NCBI GenBank assembly: GCA_015234465.1
Contig: JADGNA010000023.1
Span: 62,001 to 126,000, forward strand
DNA length: 64,000 nucleotides
Direction: 5' to 3'
From: Salinibacterium sp.
Lineage (GTDB): Bacteria > Actinomycetota > Actinomycetes > Actinomycetales > Microbacteriaceae
Shown: piece after piece, positions 34,512-43,373 of the stretch
Position numbering within the stretch: position 1 is the stretch's first letter
How the letters are laid out: the number at the start of each line of letters is the position of its first letter
The notes under the pieces: model-generated
The model's input: the letters and a program-made list of their open reading frames with translations, nothing else
The model's database searches: none
Told to the model about the DNA's origin: nothing
Program-made: the position numbers and the translations under genes

Positions 34512-35729
34512 CTATTCACCCAGTGTGTGCCTGTGCCGGGGGTCGGCAATCGAGATGAGCGCGTGCCGACGTTCGCGGCGGGTGGCACCGCGCAGTATCG
34601 CGACGCCGTGTTCAGTGACGACGGCGTCGACACTGTGATGAGGGGCTGTGATCGCGTCGGCAGGGTCGTGGGTCGCGACGATTGTGGATGCTCCGCTGCG
34701 GGTCGTGGAGCTGAGGGCGATGATGCGAAGACCGCCGGGGGAGAGGTGGGCGCCCTCGGAGAAGTCGGCGCTGCCTCCGACTCCTGCGATAACCGCGCCG
34801 CCGACCGATTCTGCGACGACCTGGCCGAGCAGGTCAACGGCGACTGCGGAGTTGACCGAGACCAGGTTCGGGATCGTGCCGAGCCAGGCCGGATTGTGCA
34901 CCACCTGCGAGCTTGCCATCACGATGGCGGGGTTCTCGTGCGCCCAGCGCATGAGCTTGGCTGTGCCCATCAGCTCCAGCGCAGTGACGGTGCCGCCCGC
35001 GGCGGCTATTCGTTCAGCGAGCGGGATCATTGCGTCGGTGACGAGTCCGAGCAGGCCGAGGCCGGCATCCGACGAGGCGGCAAGCTCGGCCGCCAGCACT
35101 TCGGGCACAGCACCGATGCCCAACTGCAGGGTCGCCGCGGCGGGGAGCAGGCCAGCGACATTGCGCGCGATCGCGCGTGAAATGTCGTCGGGGGTGGAAG
35201 GGCGCACCTCGGGCAGCGGCGACTGTGATCGCACCATGCGATCGATCTTGGAGACGTGGATCATGCTGTCGCCGAGAGTGCGGGGCATATCGGGGCTCAC
35301 CTCGGCAATCACGAGGGGAACCCGGTTCACCGCTTCCACGGTGTAGCTGGCCGAGGCCCCGATGCTGCAGTTGCCGTCAGCATCCGGGGGTCCAACCCGC
35401 AGGAGAGCGACATCGGATGATTCGAGCACGACCTCCGGCAGATCCAGCAGGCGCAGGGGGGCGTAGTCGATGAGGCCTTCGCGCTGGAGACGGCGGAGTG
35501 ACGCAGGGATGTGCCAGGCGCGGAGGCGGAGGCTGCCGGCTCGAATCGATGCCTCCAGTGGGACATCGCCGAGGAGAAGGCCGCTCGCCAACGTGAGGTC
35601 ACCCACTTCGTCGGCGCGGTGAGCGAGTGCGGCCAGGAGCGTCGAGGGCGTTCCTGTGACATTGCCGGCGACGAAGCGAGTGCCGGGTCCAAGGTCCCTG
35701 AACGCTTCGTCGCGTTCGAGCAACTTCAT
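34512..35729 (-). CDS. Acetyl-CoA hydrolase/transferase-family protein
   Basis: 405 residues, relative of 4-hydroxybutyrate CoA-transferase and acetyl-CoA hydrolase. Seen: '[13 protein letters not shown]', '[13 protein letters not shown]' and '[13 protein letters not shown]', where the usual Tyr of 'TEYGVA' is His. It would move CoA between acetyl-CoA and a pathway acid. First gene of the minus-strand operon; divergent from the acyl-CoA dehydrogenase at 35826. Confidence 0.88.
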   Translation of the reverse strand: MKLLERDEAFRDLGPGTRFVAGNVTGTPSTLLAALAHRADEVGDLTLASGLLLGDVPLEASIRAGSLRLRAWHIPASLRRLQREGLIDYAPLRLLDLPEVVLESSDVALLRVGPPDADGNCSIGASASYTVEAVNRVPLVIAEVSPDMPRTLGDSMIHVSKIDRMVRSQSPLPEVRPSTPDDISRAIARNVAGLLPAAATLQLGIGAVPEVLAAELAASSDAGLGLLGLVTDAMIPLAERIAAAGGTVTALELMGTAKLMRWAHENPAIVMASSQVVHNPAWLGTIPNLVSVNSAVAVDLLGQVVAESVGGAVIAGVGGSADFSEGAHLSPGGLRIIALSSTTRSGASTIVATHDPADAITAPHHSVDAVVTEHGVAILRGATRRERRHALISIADPRHRHTLGE

Positions 35730-35765
35730 GTCTCTCTCTTCCCCATCACTACCCTTCGTAATACA

Positions 35766-35778
35766 CTAAATGATTTAG
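35766..35778. promoter_or_regulatory. 13-bp palindrome in divergent promoter
   Basis: CTAAAT-G-ATTTAG, perfect, 37 bases upstream of the CoA-transferase-type gene start and 48 upstream of the acyl-CoA dehydrogenase. The same half CTAAAT is found at 51481 ahead of the other dehydrogenase operon. Confidence 0.5.
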
Positions 35779-35825
35779 AGAGATACTGTCCAGAGTTGTT
35801 ATCGCGACTGACTGCCGGAGCATCG

Positions 35826-36992
35826 ATGCACTTCGAAGAACCTGACCACCTCACCGCAATCCGCCATGCAATCCGCGACGTCTGCGCCGGGTTCGGCGAT
35901 GAATACTGGCGCCGCTGCGACCGAGAGCACGAGTTCCCGTGGGATTTCTACAATGCCATGGCGAAAGCGGGCTGGGTTGGCATCGCCATCCCGGAGGAAT
36001 ACGGCGGTGGAGGCGGAGGAATCACTGAGGCCTCGATCGTGCTCGAGGAGGTCGCGGCATCCGGGGCCGCAATGAATGGCGCCAGTGCCTTGCACATCTC
36101 GATCTTCGGCATGAACCCTGTCGTGAAACACGGCAGCGAGGAGATGAAACAGAAGTACCTCCCTGCCGTCGCTGAAGGCGAACTGCACGTCGCCTTCGGC
36201 GTGACCGAACCTGACGCTGGGCTCGACACCCCGTCCATCGCGACTCGCGCCGTGCTCAACGGAGACCACTACGTCGTCAACGGGCAGAAGGTGTGGACGA
36301 CCAAGGCGCACCTCGCGCAGAAGGTGTTGCTCCTCACACGCACGACGCCGCTGAGCGAGGTTGCGCGTCGCACGGACGGCATGACGCTCCTGCTCGCCGA
36401 CCTGCAGGTGCCCGAAGTGGACATCCGGCTCATCGACAAGATCGGTCGGAATGCTGTCGGTTCCTGCGAGACCCGGTATGACGGGCTGCGGGTCGATGTC
36501 ACCGACCGTGTCGGCGACGAAGGAAAGGGGTTCAAGTACATCCTCGACGGGCTGAACCCGGAGCGCATCCTCATTGCCGCCGAAGCCGTCGGCATCGGGA
36601 GGGCGGCGCTTCGAAAGGCGACCCACTATGCAAAGGAGCGAAACGTATTCGGACGCTCCATTGGCAAGAATCAGGGCATCGCGTTCCCTCTTGCGGAGGC
36701 GCACATGAAGTTGCACGCGGCCGAGCTGGCCGTGCGTGAGGCGTCGTGGCGTTACGACAACGGCCTCCCTTGCGCTGAGCAGGCGAACACGGCGAAGTAT
36801 CTCGCCTCTGAGGCGGGATTCTTCGCCGCAGACCGTGCAATGCAGACGCTGGGCGGCTTCGCCTACGCCGACGAATACGACGTGGGCCGCTTCTGGGTCG
36901 AATCGCGGCTCATGAAGAGCGCGCCTGTGCCCCAGGAGATGGTGCTCAACTACATCTCAGAACACGTGCTCGGTCTCGAGCGCTCCTACTGA
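35826..36992 (+). CDS. Acyl-CoA dehydrogenase
   Basis: 388 residues. 'GIAIPEEYGGGGGGI', 'AFGVTEPDAGLDTPS', 'VNGQKVWTTKAHLA' and 'QTLGGFAYADEYDVGRFWVE' are family marks. ATG 35826 follows CGGAG; the open frame upstream into the divergent gene is not used. Stop is 25 bases before HMG-CoA lyase, suggesting co-transcription; it could serve a branched acyl-CoA leading to HMG-CoA. Confidence 0.92.
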   Translation: MHFEEPDHLTAIRHAIRDVCAGFGDEYWRRCDREHEFPWDFYNAMAKAGWVGIAIPEEYGGGGGGITEASIVLEEVAASGAAMNGASALHISIFGMNPVVKHGSEEMKQKYLPAVAEGELHVAFGVTEPDAGLDTPSIATRAVLNGDHYVVNGQKVWTTKAHLAQKVLLLTRTTPLSEVARRTDGMTLLLADLQVPEVDIRLIDKIGRNAVGSCETRYDGLRVDVTDRVGDEGKGFKYILDGLNPERILIAAEAVGIGRAALRKATHYAKERNVFGRSIGKNQGIAFPLAEAHMKLHAAELAVREASWRYDNGLPCAEQANTAKYLASEAGFFAADRAMQTLGGFAYADEYDVGRFWVESRLMKSAPVPQEMVLNYISEHVLGLERSY

Positions 36993-37017
36993 CCGACGAG
37001 AAGAGAGGAGAGTTCGG

Positions 37018-37944
37018 ATGCGCCACCCACAGCGGCAGGCCCAAGCGGGGCTTCCCAAGCAGGTCACCATCTACGAGGTGGGCCCGCGTGACGGCCTCCA
37101 GAACGAGTCAGCGCTGGTTCCGACCGAGTCGAAGATCGATTTCATTCGCCGACTCGCTGCTGCCGGGCTGTCGGTGATCGAGGCGACGAGCTTCGTGCGG
37201 CCGGAATGGGTGCCGCAGCTCGCCGACGCTGATGCGGTGCTGGCCGAACTCGACCTGAATGGGCCCGTATCGATGCCCGTGCTTGTGCCCAATGAGCGCG
37301 GGCTAGACCGCGCGCTCGCGGCGGGTGTTCGCACGATTGCGATCTTCGGCAGCGCGACCGACTCGTTCGCGCGAAAGAATCTCAACCGTTCGCTCGAGGA
37401 GCAGTTCACGATGTTCGAGCCCACGGTGGCACGTGCTCGCGAACATGGGCTCGATGTGCGGGCCTACGTTTCGATGTGCTTCGGCGACCCGTGGGAGGGG
37501 GATGTCCCTGTCGAGCAGGTGGTGCAGGTCGGTAAGCGGCTCATGGGCCTTGGTGCTTCGCAACTGTCGATCGGCGACTCGATCGGCGTCGGCACCCCGG
37601 GGCACGTGAAGGAACTCATTGCGGGCTTTGTCGACGCGGGCATTGCCGTGGATGATCTCGCCGTGCACTTTCACGACACGTACGGCCAGGCGCTCTCGAA
37701 TGCCTACGCAGCACTCGAAGCCGGCGTGACGACATTCGATTCGTCCGCCGGAGGCCTCGGTGGTTGTCCGTACGCCCCCGGAGCCACAGGGAACCTCGCG
37801 ACCGAGGATCTTGTGTGGATGTTGCACGGACTCGGCATCGAAACCGGGATCAGCCTCGACGCCCTCGTTGAGACGAGCACGTGGATGGCTGGAGTACTCG
37901 GTCGACCGGCGCCCTCCGGGGTCGTTCGTGCGCTTGCCGGTTGA
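37018..37944 (+). CDS. Hydroxymethylglutaryl-CoA lyase
   Basis: 308 residues, TIM-barrel metal enzyme that splits HMG-CoA to acetoacetate and acetyl-CoA. 'YEVGPRDGLQNE' (metal and catalytic Arg-Asp), 'SIGDSIGVG', 'VHFHDTYGQAL' (metal His pair) and 'GGLGGCPYAPGATGN' with catalytic C250 are all present. No biotin carboxylase is seen in the window, so it may act on HMG-CoA or an analogue made by another route. RBS GAGAGGAG. Confidence 0.93.
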   Translation: MRHPQRQAQAGLPKQVTIYEVGPRDGLQNESALVPTESKIDFIRRLAAAGLSVIEATSFVRPEWVPQLADADAVLAELDLNGPVSMPVLVPNERGLDRALAAGVRTIAIFGSATDSFARKNLNRSLEEQFTMFEPTVARAREHGLDVRAYVSMCFGDPWEGDVPVEQVVQVGKRLMGLGASQLSIGDSIGVGTPGHVKELIAGFVDAGIAVDDLAVHFHDTYGQALSNAYAALEAGVTTFDSSAGGLGGCPYAPGATGNLATEDLVWMLHGLGIETGISLDALVETSTWMAGVLGRPAPSGVVRALAG

Positions 37945-38027
37945 GCGGCGCTGATCGCGGCACGTCGGGGCTGCCGCAGTGGGCAACCTCTCAATTTTCC
38001 ATTTGAACCATAGGAAGGACAGCGATC

Positions 38028-38828
38028 ATGCCGAAAACCGAGATGGTCACCCTGCCGTCAACACAGACCGAGGTCTATTCGGCTGGCGAGGGTCCGACGC
38101 TGCTACTCATTCAGGGGGCCGGGGCCGCGAAGGAAGCCTGGATGCCGATCATCCAGCGGATCTCGGATCGGGTGAGCTGCGTCACATTCGACAACCGGGG
38201 AGTGGGAAAGGCGCCCGATGCGCCGACCAACCTCACAATCGAGGATCTGGCGCGGGATGCGGCCGACCTGATCGAACACATCGGTGGACCCGTGCACGTC
38301 GCCGGGGTCTCACTCGGTGGAATGACGGCGATGCGATTGGCGCAGATGCGTCCGGATCTTGTCACGAGCCTCACGCTGCATTCGACGACGGCGAAGCGTC
38401 ACGGGCGAGGAGAGGATGCTTCGGCGTTCCGCTTGCGGCTGCTCGAGCTCGATCTCCCCGTCGATGTGCTGCGACGCTTCGTCTTCCTGTTCGCCGAGGG
38501 CCAGTCCGGCCTGACCTGGGATATCCCTGCGGAGGTCGTCAACTCGGAGAAGTTTGTCAAAGACAACTTCATCGCGCACATGCACGCTGCGAGCAAGCAC
38601 CACATGACAGTCGAGGATCTGCAGGGCATCACCGCTCCCACACTCATCACGGTTGGCAGCGACGACATCTCGACGACTCCCGACAATGCGAAGCACCTCT
38701 GGCGCAACATCCCCAACGCACGCCTGGTCACGATCGAGGGAGGCGGGCACGGTATGTACATTTCGGAACCCGACCTCGTCGCGACCTTGACGGAGGGGTG
38801 GGTGCGGAGACACCGCGAGGCCTCGTAG
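38028..38828 (+). CDS. Alpha/beta hydrolase (paralogue A)
   Basis: 266 residues. Nucleophile S95 in 'AGVSLGG', 'CVTFDNRGVGKA' after strand 4, acid in 'VGSDDISTTPDN', and His in 'EGGGHGMYI'. The fold is that of enol-lactonase, epoxide hydrolase or C-C hydrolase types. Two close relatives lie at 42525 and 55934, sharing the DNRG loop and the C-terminal GGGH/GAGH-x-Y motif. Likely a lactone or ring-cleavage hydrolase in the pathway. Confidence 0.88.
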   Translation: MPKTEMVTLPSTQTEVYSAGEGPTLLLIQGAGAAKEAWMPIIQRISDRVSCVTFDNRGVGKAPDAPTNLTIEDLARDAADLIEHIGGPVHVAGVSLGGMTAMRLAQMRPDLVTSLTLHSTTAKRHGRGEDASAFRLRLLELDLPVDVLRRFVFLFAEGQSGLTWDIPAEVVNSEKFVKDNFIAHMHAASKHHMTVEDLQGITAPTLITVGSDDISTTPDNAKHLWRNIPNARLVTIEGGGHGMYISEPDLVATLTEGWVRRHREAS

Positions 38829-38834
38829 CTCACC

Positions 38835-38881
38835 AACGCAAACGGCCCGGGACGCGATGTGCGCCCCGGGCCCTTTGCGTT
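38835..38881. terminator. Strong bidirectional terminator hairpin
   Basis: AACGCAAA-c-GGCCCGGG-a-CGC, a 5-base loop, then the complementary arms GCG-c-CCCGGGCC-c-TTTGCGTT. Long stem with two internal mismatches, between convergent stops at 38828 and 38892. Confidence 0.85.
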
Positions 38882-38891
38882 GGGTGTCAGA

Positions 38892-39944
38892 TCATTCGTA
38901 GATGGTCTTCCAGTTGGCGAGGTAGTCGTTGTACCAGTCGGTGTCGAGCACGCGTTCGACGTTGGTGAGCTGGATGTCCTTGCCTGCGGCGAGGGTGTCA
39001 ACCGACGAGAGCGGGCTGAAGGCGTTCTTTGCGGCGATCGACTGGCCCTCCTCCGACATGAAGAAGTCCATGAAGAGCTGCGCGGCGTTCTGGTTCTGTC
39101 CCGAGGTGGGGATGAAGAACATGTTGCCGATCGCGAGGGCGGGGTCGGGCACCGAGAACTCGATGGGAGCACCCTTTGCCTTCAGGCCGACCATGTCTGC
39201 AGCTGAGACGAATGCACCGACGGCAACCTCGCCTGCCGCGAGGGCCTCCTGCAGGGCGAAGGCGCTCGGGTAGAGCGCGGGGTCCTGCGCGGCGAGATCT
39301 TCGGCGTAGTTCTCGTTGTGGGTCTCTTCGACGAACGCCCAGTGGTCGGCGTGGATGGCCGGTTCAGGGCGGGCGGTGCCAATGGCCCCGTCGCCGAGCG
39401 CGGAGTCGAGGAGGTCGTCGTATGACTCGACGGTCCCGGAATAGAGCGAGGTGTTCCAGCCGATCGCCATGAGGCCGAGGCCGGCGTTGACGACCATGTC
39501 GTCGGTGACGTATTCACCCCACTCTTCAAGCTCGCTCGAGGGGCCCTCGAGCTCGCTGATCCAACCCTGCTCGGCCTTGTCGAGGATCCAGCCGTAGTCG
39601 ACTGAGGTGACGACGTCTGCGCCCTGGGCTCCGGTCTCATGCTCGGCCTCAAGAGCGGCGTTCATGTCGGCAGTGCCCATCACGAGGATCTCCAGCGTGA
39701 TGTCCGGATACTTCTCTTCGAACGCGGCCTTGAGTCCTTCGCGCACCTCGGCGGGTGCGACGGAGTACCAGGTGAGCTGCCCCTCTTCGTTCGCGGCGTC
39801 GATCACTTCCTGCCATTCGCCGTCGACGGCGCTGTCAGGGGTGGTGGGGGTTTCGCTCTCGTCGGCGGCGCAGCCGGTGGCGATGAGAGCGAGCGTCAGC
39901 AGCGACCCTGCCGCCACGCTCATGCGCTTAGATTGCCTCTTCAC
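38892..39944 (-). CDS. ABC transporter substrate-binding lipoprotein, Fe3+-type family (copy A)
   Basis: 350 residues. Lipobox 'LIATGCAAD' marks a lipid-anchored protein. The family is that of AfuA/FbpA, but the paired tyrosines that bind iron are missing: the matching stretch reads 'EVAVGAFVSAADMVG'. An organic ligand is therefore more likely than iron. Start GTG 39944, seven bases after AAGGGA; GTG 39959 upstream has no ribosome site. Close homologue at 47442. A promoter can be drawn at 40017-39988. Confidence 0.87.
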   Translation of the reverse strand: MKRQSKRMSVAAGSLLTLALIATGCAADESETPTTPDSAVDGEWQEVIDAANEEGQLTWYSVAPAEVREGLKAAFEEKYPDITLEILVMGTADMNAALEAEHETGAQGADVVTSVDYGWILDKAEQGWISELEGPSSELEEWGEYVTDDMVVNAGLGLMAIGWNTSLYSGTVESYDDLLDSALGDGAIGTARPEPAIHADHWAFVEETHNENYAEDLAAQDPALYPSAFALQEALAAGEVAVGAFVSAADMVGLKAKGAPIEFSVPDPALAIGNMFFIPTSGQNQNAAQLFMDFFMSEEGQSIAAKNAFSPLSSVDTLAAGKDIQLTNVERVLDTDWYNDYLANWKTIYE

Positions 39945-39987
39945 TGTGTTTCCCTTCACTTCTTTGTAGCGGGACTTGTTAATCTTT

Positions 39988-40017
39988 ATGATACTTGTAT
40001 TCCTAATGCGGTGCCAA
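39988..40017 (-). promoter_or_regulatory. Probable promoter of binding protein A
   Basis: On the minus strand TTGGCA (40017-40012), 18 bases, TATCAT (39993-39988). It would give the binding protein its own transcript apart from the permease upstream. Confidence 0.5.
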
Positions 40018-40022
40018 GCGTT

Positions 40023-40472
40023 TCACTTGGAAAGATATTCGCCGACGTCTCGATCGGCTGCGGCAACGCCTCCGCGCTGGGGGCGAGGATCGCGCACGGT
40101 GGCGACACGATGCGCGATCCGCCAACCGTTTGCCGAATGAACCATGACGTCGTCGTAGTCTCCGAACCACAGCGTGCCGTCATGGGCCCGCACGAACCAT
40201 TTCGCCTTGACGCGCACCTCGCCATCCGACTCGTGCACCCAGACATTGGACATTGTGTGGGTCAGCGGGTGGGGCGGCTTGCCCTTCGCAAACCAGGCGC
40301 AAATGGCCTCCAGGCCCACCTTGAGACTGTTGGGGCCTGCGCCGCGGGCATCGAACACCGCTTGGGCGCTGAAGACTTGGGCCAACAGTGTCGAATCCTC
40401 TGCGTCGACCGCATGTCCGTACAGCGCCTGGAGCTGTTGGATCTCGACGATGTCATTGGTGCTGAGCGCCAT
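40023..40472 (-). CDS. SnoaL-like / NTF2-fold protein
   Basis: 149 residues of the NTF2-like cone fold: 'EIQQLQALYGHAVDAEDSTL' helix, 'FSAQAVFDARG', then beta strands 'VRVKAKWFVRAHDG' and 'WRIAHRVATVRD'. Members include polyketide cyclases, dehydratases and ring-hydroxylating dioxygenase beta-type folds; in this gene group a dehydratase or isomerase on a pathway intermediate is possible. It lies between the permease and binding protein genes on the same strand. Confidence 0.75.
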   Translation of the reverse strand: MALSTNDIVEIQQLQALYGHAVDAEDSTLLAQVFSAQAVFDARGAGPNSLKVGLEAICAWFAKGKPPHPLTHTMSNVWVHESDGEVRVKAKWFVRAHDGTLWFGDYDDVMVHSANGWRIAHRVATVRDPRPQRGGVAAADRDVGEYLSK

Positions 40473-40575
40473 TTGACTGCAGTCTTTCCGGGTTCGTTTG
40501 AGCCTTCGGTGTGCCCGATGCTTCTGTGATGGCCGAGAGGGAGGGCTCGACGCCGCTCCGTCGTCTCGGCGCCCA

Positions 40576-42378
40576 TTAGAGGGAATCGAGGGTGTTCTTT
40601 CCGCCGAGGCGCACCGCGACGATGAGCCCTGCCGCCGTCACCGCCGACATGATGAGGCTCACGGTCGCAACCATCGGGTAGGAGCCGTGTGTCCACTCCT
40701 GGTAGAGCAGGGTTCCGAGCACCTGCGTGCGCGCCGAGCGCACGAACACCGATGCGGCGAACTCGTGCGTCAGGATCACAAAGGCGAGGATGCCCGCTCC
40801 GGCGAGTGCGCCGCGCATCATGGGGATGACGACTGAGATATGTGCCCGCAGCACGCCGGCACCGCTCGCGCGAGCGGCATCCTCGTGCGAGGTGCCGACC
40901 GCCATGCGGGCGGCGAGTTGCATGCGCACCGTGAAGGGGATCACGAGCACGACATAGGTCACGACGATGAGCAGGGGGGTGCCGTAGAGCACGAATGGAT
41001 TGCCGGTGTAGACGAAGAGCAGGCCGACACCGAAGACGACGGCAGGCACTCCGAGCGGAATCTGTACGAGCACGTCGATGACCCCGCGCGCAAAAGCGTT
41101 GCCGCGCCGGCGGTAGAGGATCTCGGTGAGCAGGTATCCGAGGGGGAGGGCGATTGCGATCGCGGCGACCGAGGTGCTGACGCTGTTCCAGAGCGCATCG
41201 ATGATCGCCGGGGTGCTGAAGGCACGGGTGAAGTTGTCGAGCGTGAAGGTCGTGATGGTCGCGGTCCAGTAGGGCACAAGCGAGACCAGGATGATGGCTC
41301 CGAAGGGCAGCACAATCGTGATGAGGCCGTAGATCGCGATCAGGGGTGCCGAGAAGCGCGAGGGCTTGCCGGGGCGCGAGGTGCCTTTCGTGCCCGTGCT
41401 GACGAAGCGGTAGTCCCTGCGCAGCAGGAGGCGCTGGATGAAGATGAACAGCACCCCTGCGATCAGGAGGGGGGAGGCGACGGCAGAGGCCAGTGCGAAG
41501 TCGATGGGGGCCGTGCCGCCGAAGCGGTAGACCTCTGTTGCGAGCACGCGGATGCCTTCGCGGGAGCCGAGGAACTGTGGCGCCGTGAGTTGTCCGAGGC
41601 CAAGGAGCATGGCGAATGCGGCGGAGTAGACGAGGGCGGGTCGCAACATGGGGAGCACGACGGAGAAGAAGGCGCGGGTGGGGGATGCACCTGCCACGGA
41701 TGCAGCCTCGATGGTCTCGAAGTTGAGTTGCTTGAGGCTGCCCTGCAGGAAGAGGAAGACCAGGGGCGTCAGCTGGAGTCCGGTGACGATGATGATGCCG
41801 GGAACGCTGTAGATGTTGAGAGGGCCGCTGGGGAGGCCCACCTCGGGTGCCGCCACGTCGATGAAGGGCAGGGCGCGCAGGGCGATGTTGATGAATCCCA
41901 CCTGGGGGGAGAGGAGGAAGGCCCAGCCGACGACGACGGCGACGGCGGGCAGCACGATGGGCAGGATGGGGATGATGGACATCCATGCGTGTCGTTTCGG
42001 AAGGCGCAGGGCGAACCAGGCGAGGGCGGTGCCGAGCACCAGCGAGATGATGAGCGATCCGATGCCGAGGGCGGCCGTCGTGAGCAGCGTCTGTGCGATG
42101 TCGGGGAGGTTGATCGCCTCGATATAGGCACGACCCCCGTCTTGCATCGCGAGGTACTGGAGCCGGAGGAGCGGGTAGAGCACCAGATAGGCAAGGATCA
42201 GCGCGAGGCCTGTGGTCATGCCGTGTTGGCGTAGCCACTGGCCTGCGGCGCGTCCCCGGATGCTGCCGGGTTGGGTTGTCGTCGCCTGCTCAGGCGTTGT
42301 GGTGCTCGGTGCCGACACTCGGGGCCTCCTCGTTCGCATCATTGCGAGCCGTCTGGAGGCACGCGCGCCTCCGTTCAC
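40576..42378 (-). CDS. ABC transporter permease, two fused domains, Fe3+-type (copy A)
   Basis: 600 residues with two tandem BinPDT permease domains of about six helices each (AfuB/FbpB type). The EAA-like loops that contact the ATPase are 'EAASVAGASPTRAFFSVVLP' in domain 1 and 'DAARASGAGVLRAHISVVIP' in domain 2. Very similar along its length to the permease at 45690. The start is uncertain: GTG 42378 or ATG 42342, neither with a clear ribosome site. A palindrome CTTTA-CATA-TAAAG lies at 42386-42399 just upstream. Confidence 0.92.
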   Translation of the reverse strand: MNGGARASRRLAMMRTRRPRVSAPSTTTPEQATTTQPGSIRGRAAGQWLRQHGMTTGLALILAYLVLYPLLRLQYLAMQDGGRAYIEAINLPDIAQTLLTTAALGIGSLIISLVLGTALAWFALRLPKRHAWMSIIPILPIVLPAVAVVVGWAFLLSPQVGFINIALRALPFIDVAAPEVGLPSGPLNIYSVPGIIIVTGLQLTPLVFLFLQGSLKQLNFETIEAASVAGASPTRAFFSVVLPMLRPALVYSAAFAMLLGLGQLTAPQFLGSREGIRVLATEVYRFGGTAPIDFALASAVASPLLIAGVLFIFIQRLLLRRDYRFVSTGTKGTSRPGKPSRFSAPLIAIYGLITIVLPFGAIILVSLVPYWTATITTFTLDNFTRAFSTPAIIDALWNSVSTSVAAIAIALPLGYLLTEILYRRRGNAFARGVIDVLVQIPLGVPAVVFGVGLLFVYTGNPFVLYGTPLLIVVTYVVLVIPFTVRMQLAARMAVGTSHEDAARASGAGVLRAHISVVIPMMRGALAGAGILAFVILTHEFAASVFVRSARTQVLGTLLYQEWTHGSYPMVATVSLIMSAVTAAGLIVAVRLGGKNTLDSL

Positions 42379-42385
42379 TCATAAT

Positions 42386-42448
42386 CTTTACATATAAAGC
42401 GGGCAACCTAGTACTCCAACCCGCCACTCGGAACCCATTACCTGTAAT
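42386..42448. promoter_or_regulatory. AT-rich divergent promoter with two palindromes
   Basis: The 146-base gap 42379-42524 holds CTTTA-CATA-TAAAG (42386-42399) and ATTAC-CT-GTAAT (42437-42448). TTACAT/ATGTAA-type words recur in other gaps of the catabolic block (51489, 51536, 57959, 57977), so a shared regulator is possible. Confidence 0.45.
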
Positions 42449-42524
42449 CCTTATATATTTGTGGGGGATTTGGTATAGGCTCGTACCGAACCGACGACGA
42501 CGTTTGGAACTGTGAGGACATCCA

Positions 42525-43322
42525 GTGGACCCTGTGATCGAGACCTATTCACTCTCCGGCATGACCACCAAGGTCAAGAAGGCAGGGCAGGGGCCGCGTC
42601 TGCTCATGATCCAAGGGCTCGGCACCGATCACCGCGCCTGGGACCCCGTGATGGAGCGCATGCAGTCGCACCTCAGCTGCGTCTCCTTCGACAACAGGGG
42701 GGTCGGAGAGGCATCAAACGTTGGGCCCGACACCACCATGGAGGACCTCGCAGACGACGCCGCCGAACTCATTGAAGCGCTTGGCGAAGGGCCGATGCAC
42801 GTCTGCGGAGTCTCCATGGGGGGCGCCATCGCGATGCGGGTGGCATCCCGGCATCCGCATCTCGTATCAAGTCTCGCGCTTCACTCCACTGCGGCACGAC
42901 CAGACCCGCGACTCCTCGCGATCCTCGCCTTCCGCAAGAAGATCGTTGACGGCGGACAGGCATCCGAGCTGCTTCGACTCTTCGTTGCCATCACCGCCTT
43001 CAGCCAAGACCGCATGTCGCAACCCCTGCCTGTGGGCGCGACCGAGATCGACAAGATCAATCCCGAGGAGTACTCGGCCCACCTCAGGGTTGCCACAGAG
43101 CAGTGGATGACCGATGAGGAACTCGCCAAGATCACCGCCCCCACCCTCGTGACCGTCGGCTCGGAAGACATCCTCACCACGCCCGACCACGCCCGCGACC
43201 TCCACCGCGGCATCAAGAACGCTGAACTGCTTGTCGTAGAAGGTGGCGGGCACGCGTACTACGCAGAGGACCCGAACCTCTTCGCGTCGATCCAACTTGG
43301 GTGGACACTGCGCAATGCCTGA
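42525..43322 (+). CDS. Alpha/beta hydrolase (paralogue B)
   Basis: 265 residues, with 'CVSFDNRGVGEA', nucleophile in 'CGVSMGGAIAMR', acid in 'VGSEDILTTPDH' and His in 'VEGGGHAYYAEDP'. GTG start with TGAGGA six bases upstream. It heads a plus-strand run with the ABC ATPase and an MFS exporter, and is divergent from permease A. A lactonase or C-C hydrolase role is inferred from family and setting. Confidence 0.88.
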   Translation: MDPVIETYSLSGMTTKVKKAGQGPRLLMIQGLGTDHRAWDPVMERMQSHLSCVSFDNRGVGEASNVGPDTTMEDLADDAAELIEALGEGPMHVCGVSMGGAIAMRVASRHPHLVSSLALHSTAARPDPRLLAILAFRKKIVDGGQASELLRLFVAITAFSQDRMSQPLPVGATEIDKINPEEYSAHLRVATEQWMTDEELAKITAPTLVTVGSEDILTTPDHARDLHRGIKNAELLVVEGGGHAYYAEDPNLFASIQLGWTLRNA

Positions 43323-43373
43323 CACCGAACCACTCGCAAGAAACCAACACACCCACCAAAGGAGGCAGGGTCG

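Noticed and set aside
40262..42238. 658-codon minus-strand frame over the ABC permease
   Set aside because: Frame-shifted reading of the permease gene at 40576; Arg/His/Pro-rich with no family signature.
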